Below are positions 63,486-64,000 of a stretch of DNA of 64,000 nucleotides, in pieces. Both the position numbers and the translations under genes were made by a program. The stretch is from Protonemura montana (lineage: Eukaryota; Arthropoda; Insecta; Plecoptera; Nemouridae), in NCBI GenBank assembly GCA_947568835.1, contig OX387602.1:11707021-11771020 (forward strand), given 5' to 3'. The notes beneath the pieces were generated by a model that did no database searches, was not told the DNA's origin, and worked only from the letters and a program-made list of their open reading frames with translations. The stretch's first letter is position 1. Each line of letters opens with the position of its first letter.

Positions 63486-64000
63486 GAGTTATGCAGCTCT
63501 AAGATCAGTTCGCTCACAGGTAATCGCCTTGTGAAAAATGGACGGCCTAATTCAGTGCAAATATCACCTGTCTTTATATGCCACCGATGTAACGATAGTT
63601 TTAGCGACAGACATTCTGCAGAGAAGCATGCTCAGGACGTTCACAAACTCAACGCTTCATTCACAGTGGCAGCTGCACCCTTTAATAAGAAAAATGAGAG
63701 TTTCTGTGACGTACCTGGATCTGAACAGCGAGAAAGTCTCGGTTCTTGGAAGCAATTCGAGTGCCCTATTTGCAATGTGAAGTGTGAAGATAGATTTGAG
63801 TTATTAACACATCTCACACAGAAGAATAAGAAAAATGTATGTAAGGTGTGTAACGTTAGGTGTGAAAAAAAACAGGAACTAGAATTCCACAAAACTCAAC
63901 ACAAGTCAAAAATACCCGGTCCTAAATGTATTCGCTGTCATGGAAATTTTTCTGATCACATTTTTTTTTCTGGCCATCAAGAGTATTGCAATAAAAATAT
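63486..64000 (+). CDS. C2H2 zinc-finger coding region, partial
   Basis: The frame is open for 171 codons to the window edge. It encodes four C2H2-like fingers: CHRCNDSFSDRHSAEKH, CPICNVKCEDRFELLTH, CKVCNVRCEKKQELEFHKTQ with H, and CIRCHGNFSDHIFFSGH. Such fingers bind DNA, or sometimes RNA or protein. The frame has no in-frame ATG, so the start must come from an upstream exon or from readthrough of the TGA at 63483. Candidate acceptors after that stop lie near 63503 and 63519. Coding is secure; the gene boundary is not. Confidence 0.75.

Overview
The window is eukaryotic nuclear DNA, most likely from an insect or another arthropod. It carries interrupted genes with GT-AG introns, AT-rich introns and spacers broken by CpG-rich patches, single-gene orthologues of Phactr, Polycomb and Rab26, and small-RNA-derived retroposon debris. 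Coding exons were built by hand from splice sites, reading-frame phase and protein family motifs. The order of the animal cannot be fixed from the sequence alone.

Layout. (1) 4811-32093, plus strand: Phactr (phosphatase and actin regulator). The true 5' end lies upstream of the window or was not recognised in 1-4810. Twelve exons are joined in consistent phase, with a 33-nt cassette microexon at 29790-29822 and an alternative first exon at 22987-23212 that would give a form lacking the N-terminal RPEL motif. (2) 38431-35934, minus strand: Polycomb (Pc), 7 coding exons, 470 residues, with chromodomain and Pc box, tail-to-tail with Phactr. (3) 43596-59410, plus strand: Rab26. Two exons, each exactly 111 nt and phase 0-0, encode alternative versions of the P-loop and switch I. 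Each follows its own candidate first coding exon (1a+2a near 44 kb, 1b+2b near 57 kb, 13 kb apart), and both feed into four common 3' exons. (4) 60988-63485, plus strand: an unrecognised small Cys-rich protein, 4 exons. (5) 63486-64000, plus strand: an open frame with four C2H2 zinc fingers that continues in the same frame beyond the TGA of gene 4 and runs off the window.

Spacers and introns hold a tRNA-Leu-primed LTR-element remnant (about 24185-24400), a 5S-rRNA-derived SINE fragment (about 49511-49562), a tRNA-derived SINE (about 45930-46004), long poly-G tracts, a CTCF-like motif near 7200 and two RFX X-box-like palindromes in a GC-rich island near 51 kb. No rRNA gene, functional tRNA gene, CRISPR array or bacterial operon was seen.

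How they fit together: Phactr binds actin and PP1 in cytoskeletal control, Pc is the histone-reading subunit of PRC1, and Rab26 is a secretory or synaptic vesicle GTPase. They share no pathway; the neighbourhood is ordinary eukaryotic gene order. The most notable structure is the duplicated GTPase-core exon of Rab26 with separate upstream exons.
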